Positions 61,053 to 64,000 of a stretch of 64,000 nucleotides of DNA are shown in pieces (position 1 is the first letter of the stretch; each line of letters opens with the position of its first letter). A program made the translations under genes and the position numbers. The notes under the pieces are model-generated. The model was not told the origin of the DNA. It saw nothing but the letters and a program-made list of their open reading frames with translations, and did no database searches. Origin of the DNA: DASZIT01 sp963770635 (GTDB lineage: Bacteria; Actinomycetota; Acidimicrobiia; Acidimicrobiales; RAAP-2); assembly GCA_963770635.1 (NCBI GenBank), contig CAVYQI010000006.1, forward strand, positions 372,001-436,000, read 5' to 3'.

Positions 61053-61880
61053 TCAAATTGGATCCCGGGACAGCCAGGCGGTGCCGAGGGTATCGGTAAG
61101 CGGCTCGTGCCTGACCACTTGGAGTCCGACCTTCTCGTACCAGGCGCGCAACTTTTCCCAGGACTGACCTTCGACGTCGTGGTACTCGAGCACCAGCCGC
61201 TGGACGCTGGCCCAGCTGTCCGGCGATGACCGGAAGGTGAGGTCGTACTCGCCGCCCTCGCAGTCCATTTTGATGAAGGCGATCGGGGCGGGGAGCGAAG
61301 CCACCACCTCGTCGAAGGCCACCGTCTCGACTTTGGTGGCGCTGGAGTTGGACATGGTCCGGCCGGTGCCGGCCAGGCTGTTGTGACCGCTGCCCTCGCC
61401 GTAGTCGTCATAGATGGCAAAGCCGGTCTCGCCGGCCAACGCCTGCTGCCGCACGGTGATCCGGTCGCCCAGGCCGTTCTGGGCCACGTTGCCGCGCAGA
61501 AAGTCGGCGGTGGTGGGCGAGGGCTCGAAGCTCAGGATGGTGGCCCCGGGGTGCACCTGGGCCAGTGAGCAGGCGAAGGTCCCGACATGGGCGCCGATGT
61601 CGACGACCTGGATGGGTCGCTCGATGAGGGGGCCGAGGAACCACTTCAGCCGGTAGGTGTCCTCGGCGAAGATCTCGTAGAGCGGCACCCGGGCACCGGG
61701 GGCGTTGGGGCAGTCGATCCGTAGTCCCGTGCGGGTGGTGAAGCTCAAGGTCTCCGGACCGCGTCCGAATTGGCCCCGGGCCATATCCGACAGCACTTCG
61801 GCCCAGTTGGAGAAGACCAGTGGAGTCTGGGCCACCCGGCGAGAGGTGTGCACGGCGCGGTGCACCTTGCCGGCGATCAT
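61053..61880 (-). CDS. FkbM-family methyltransferase
   Basis: 275 residues: RPIQVVDIGAHVGTFACSLAQVHPGATILSFEPSPTTADFLRGNVAQNGL (SAM core), IAFIKMDCEGGEYDL and LVLEYHDVEGQSW. Nearly the same length and motif spacing as the gene at 57770, pointing to local duplication. It precedes the GT61 gene in the same orientation. It probably methylates the sugar added by that enzyme; this is inference. Confidence 0.87.
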   Translation of the reverse strand: MIAGKVHRAVHTSRRVAQTPLVFSNWAEVLSDMARGQFGRGPETLSFTTRTGLRIDCPNAPGARVPLYEIFAEDTYRLKWFLGPLIERPIQVVDIGAHVGTFACSLAQVHPGATILSFEPSPTTADFLRGNVAQNGLGDRITVRQQALAGETGFAIYDDYGEGSGHNSLAGTGRTMSNSSATKVETVAFDEVVASLPAPIAFIKMDCEGGEYDLTFRSSPDSWASVQRLVLEYHDVEGQSWEKLRAWYEKVGLQVVRHEPLTDTLGTAWLSRDPI

Positions 61881-62063
61881 CGGCCGACCCTGCTCTCTGA
61901 CGGCCGGATGGCCAGGTTGGGCATCCCACCATCATGGCACGCCGGCCCCGCGCCGACACAACCCGTGGGTACGCGACCCGGCCATCGAGACGGCGTCGAT
62001 CGCGAGTTCGACGTGGCCCGATGAGTCACGCCCGTGACGCCGATGTCGGCCGAACCGCCGGCC

Positions 62064-63371
62064 TTACGACCCGGAGACCGGCGCCGGGTCGGCAGCCGAC
62101 CCGTTGACCCGCGGGCCCACCGGGAGGGGTGTCCCCGAGGCGGGCTGGCCGGACGCCAACGGCTCCGGCGCGCCCGAATACGAGCCGACCGGTCGACGGA
62201 CCAATGGCGTGGTGATGGCCAGGATGAACGGCAACCAGAAGTAGGTCTGGAAAATGATGGGAGCGGTCTCCGCGTAGACCAGCGAGGCGATGGCGCCGGC
62301 AAAGATGATGTCGGCGGTCGGGTCCCGTCTTCGGCCTTTGAACGACCTCCAGAGCGCCGAGAGGACCGCCACCATTGTCCCGATCAAGAAGAGGAATCCC
62401 CCCTGGTACCAGAGGATCAGGATGAGGTTGTGCGGGGCGTAGACAGCTCCGGAATAGATGTCGAAGTAGACGGCGCCCGAGACTTGGTCCAGCCCGTGGC
62501 CGACCAGGGGTTGCTCGGCGATCCCGTGCCAGGCGGCTTTGTAGGTGTCGACCCGCAGGGTGCCGGTGTTGGCGCTCGACGAATTCCCCACGGTGGACTG
62601 GAAGCGGCTGATCGGATTGCTCGCACCCAGGAAGAGCGTCCCGGCCGCGTACACGACGACGATCAGGACGGCGCCGGTGATGACCCTCCGGAGATTGACC
62701 CGGCGCAGGACCAGGAGAACGAAACCGGCGGCGAACGCCGCCAGGATGGCCGACACACTGCCGCTGAGGATGAGCCCGAAGGAGATCAACATGACGGAAA
62801 CGAGGCGATGCCGGCGCCGGCCGAGACCGAGTTCCATCGTCAAGCCGATGGCGAACACCAGGCCGAGGGCCAAGGCGGCCCCCAACTCGTCGGGCTGACT
62901 GGTGAACCCGACGGCCCGGCCGAAGGCCGCGGCCGGAAGGGGATAGAGATGCACTTTCTGGAGGATCTCCGCGAACCCTGATGCTGCGCATCCGAGCACG
63001 AAGGCGTACATGCCTAGTTGCTTCAGGCGCTGGGTGAAGAGAACACTGCGGAGGAGCCAGGGCCAGAACAGGATCACGAAGATCATCCGGAACAGCACCA
63101 ACACGCTGAGGGTGAGGTCGAGGGCGACAACGCAGGCGGCGATTCCCCCGATCACGATCAGCACCAGGGCAAGCCACCATGACACCGGCATCGGCTCGAT
63201 CCGCGGCCGGTCCTTGGAGAAGAACAACACGATGATGCCCACCACGAAGATCAGGTCGCTGACCTGGACGCCGCCCCCCCGGAACGTGGTCATGGGAATC
63301 ATGAAGATTCCGAGGAAGGACAGACCGAGTGCCACGGTCCAGAACTTGTCGCGTTGCTCCCGGGGCACCAC
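62064..63371 (-). CDS. O-antigen ligase/polymerase-like membrane protein
   Basis: 435 residues with about 12 membrane helices and a large loop around residue 270-300 (STVGNSSSANTGTLRVDTYKAAWHGIAEQPLVGHGLDQVSG), the Wzy/WaaL signature: conserved Arg, then PLVGHG and a following N-L-type stretch (APHNLILILWYQGG). It polymerises or ligates lipid-linked polysaccharide. GTG 63371 lies six bases after TAACCT, and is leaderless by position. The nearby flippase and sugar-phosphate transferase make a Wzx/Wzy-type pathway likely. Confidence 0.88.
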   Translation of the reverse strand: MVPREQRDKFWTVALGLSFLGIFMIPMTTFRGGGVQVSDLIFVVGIIVLFFSKDRPRIEPMPVSWWLALVLIVIGGIAACVVALDLTLSVLVLFRMIFVILFWPWLLRSVLFTQRLKQLGMYAFVLGCAASGFAEILQKVHLYPLPAAAFGRAVGFTSQPDELGAALALGLVFAIGLTMELGLGRRRHRLVSVMLISFGLILSGSVSAILAAFAAGFVLLVLRRVNLRRVITGAVLIVVVYAAGTLFLGASNPISRFQSTVGNSSSANTGTLRVDTYKAAWHGIAEQPLVGHGLDQVSGAVYFDIYSGAVYAPHNLILILWYQGGFLFLIGTMVAVLSALWRSFKGRRRDPTADIIFAGAIASLVYAETAPIIFQTYFWLPFILAITTPLVRRPVGSYSGAPEPLASGQPASGTPLPVGPRVNGSAADPAPVSGS

Positions 63372-63515
63372 CGCCGAAGGTTACCGCCCCCCGGGAGGAA
63401 CCGGTAGGTAGCCCGACGACCCGCCCCCAGTAGGGGGACCGGCGGCGGCGGCGGGGTAGAGTCTCGGACCTGTCTCGCCATCCGATCCACCCATCTCTCC
63501 GCCAACGCCCACCTC

Positions 63516-64000
63516 GTGACCACTGACCGCGCCCCCCGGACCCCGCCCCGTGCGCCCCGGCCGCTTTCCATCGTGATCCACGACTACTCCGGGCACCCGG
63601 GGCAGGTCCAGCTGAGCCGGGCCCTGGCCGGACGGGGTCACCGGGTCATCCACCAGCACTGCCCGTCCTATGTGACCGGCAAGGGAGCGGTGGAGCCGGT
63701 GGCCGACGACCCGGTCACCCTCAGCTTCGAACCCTGCCCGATGGAGGGAGAATTCAAGCGGTACTCACCGGTGAAGCGGGTCCTCCAGGAGCTGTCCTAC
63801 GGTTGGCGGGCCGGCGGGTTGATCGCATCGCACCACCCCGACGTGGCCGTGCTGTCCAACATCCCGCTGCTGGCCCACGCGCTGGTGGCCGCCCGGCTGC
63901 GATGGCTGCGCATCCCGATGGTCTTCTGGCACCAGGACATCTACAGCGCCGCCATCTCCGCCACCGCCACCCAGCGGCTGGGGACCGCGGGCGCCGCCAT
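63516..64000 (+). CDS. Glycosyltransferase family 4-like, truncated by the window edge
   Basis: N-terminal 161 residues from GTG 63516: PLSIVIHDYSGHPGQVQLSRALAGRGHRVIHQHCPSYVTGKG is the typical GT4 N-terminal domain, followed by SHHPDVAVLSNIPLLAHALVAARLRWLRIPMVFWHQDIYSAAIS. The catalytic C-terminal half lies to the right of the window. It belongs to the same glycan locus. Start chosen because upstream bases contain no closer in-frame start and the domain begins here. Confidence 0.8.
   Translation, partial: MTTDRAPRTPPRAPRPLSIVIHDYSGHPGQVQLSRALAGRGHRVIHQHCPSYVTGKGAVEPVADDPVTLSFEPCPMEGEFKRYSPVKRVLQELSYGWRAGGLIASHHPDVAVLSNIPLLAHALVAARLRWLRIPMVFWHQDIYSAAISATATQRLGTAGAA

Overview
The window is 64 kb of very GC-rich DNA with clear actinobacterial character. 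The markers are a DUF222/HNH gene, an actinobacterial-type LexA box upstream of recA, a class E-like sortase, a helix-turn-helix/citrate synthase fusion, and many genes with no Shine-Dalgarno whose start codon sits 6 to 8 nt after a TANNNT-like -10 box. A deep-branching actinobacterium (for example Acidimicrobiia) is my best guess. There is no rRNA gene in the window to confirm it.

Layout. 0-15 kb: an OmpR-type response regulator (cut by the window edge), a TetR regulator, two divergent amidohydrolases, a thioesterase, a PIN-domain gene beside a zinc-ribbon gene, a DUF222-HNH gene, then catabolic and lipid enzymes (old-yellow-enzyme oxidoreductase, alkyl-DHAP-synthase-like flavoenzyme, SDR). 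Next come two divergent, differently fused citrate synthases (HTH-CS and CBS-CBS-CS) and a SnoaL-like protein. 15-30 kb: a cell-envelope block with a Tat-exported dimethylformamidase-like protein, three acyltransferase-3 membrane proteins (two with SGNH domains), two GT-C-like membrane proteins, a spermidine-synthase-like membrane protein split by a one-base frameshift, and a secreted phosphoesterase.

30-45 kb: housekeeping genes (recA with a LexA box; a translationally coupled rimO-pgsA-cinA-snoaL run; tRNA-Ser(GCU)) interspersed with toxin-antitoxin-like modules. These are a Phd/RelE pair, a divergent AbrB-like/RelE-like pair, a nucleotidyltransferase with an unknown partner behind 12-bp iterons, and a nuclease-fold/winged-helix protein coupled to a second nucleotidyltransferase under tandem palindromes. 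Then follow a PLDc_N/SHOCT protein, a low-molecular-weight phosphatase and a sortase.

45-64 kb: a surface-polysaccharide locus. It has an initiating polyprenyl sugar-phosphate transferase, sulfate-activation genes cysD-cysNC (which make PAPS), a flippase with a remarkable in-frame tandem-repeat tail, methyltransferases including three FkbM-type genes, glycosyltransferases of families 2, 4 and 61, a sugar epimerase and an O-antigen-ligase-like polymerase. A GT4 gene runs off the right edge.

Caution on sequence quality: reading frames break by single bases at about 26886, 42137, 46280 and 51077, and eleven times within cysD-cysNC (48.0-50.2 kb). Most breaks are apparent one-base insertions inside otherwise perfectly conserved protein. 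I read them as likely consensus errors, or less likely very recent gene decay. Affected genes are listed as single broken loci.
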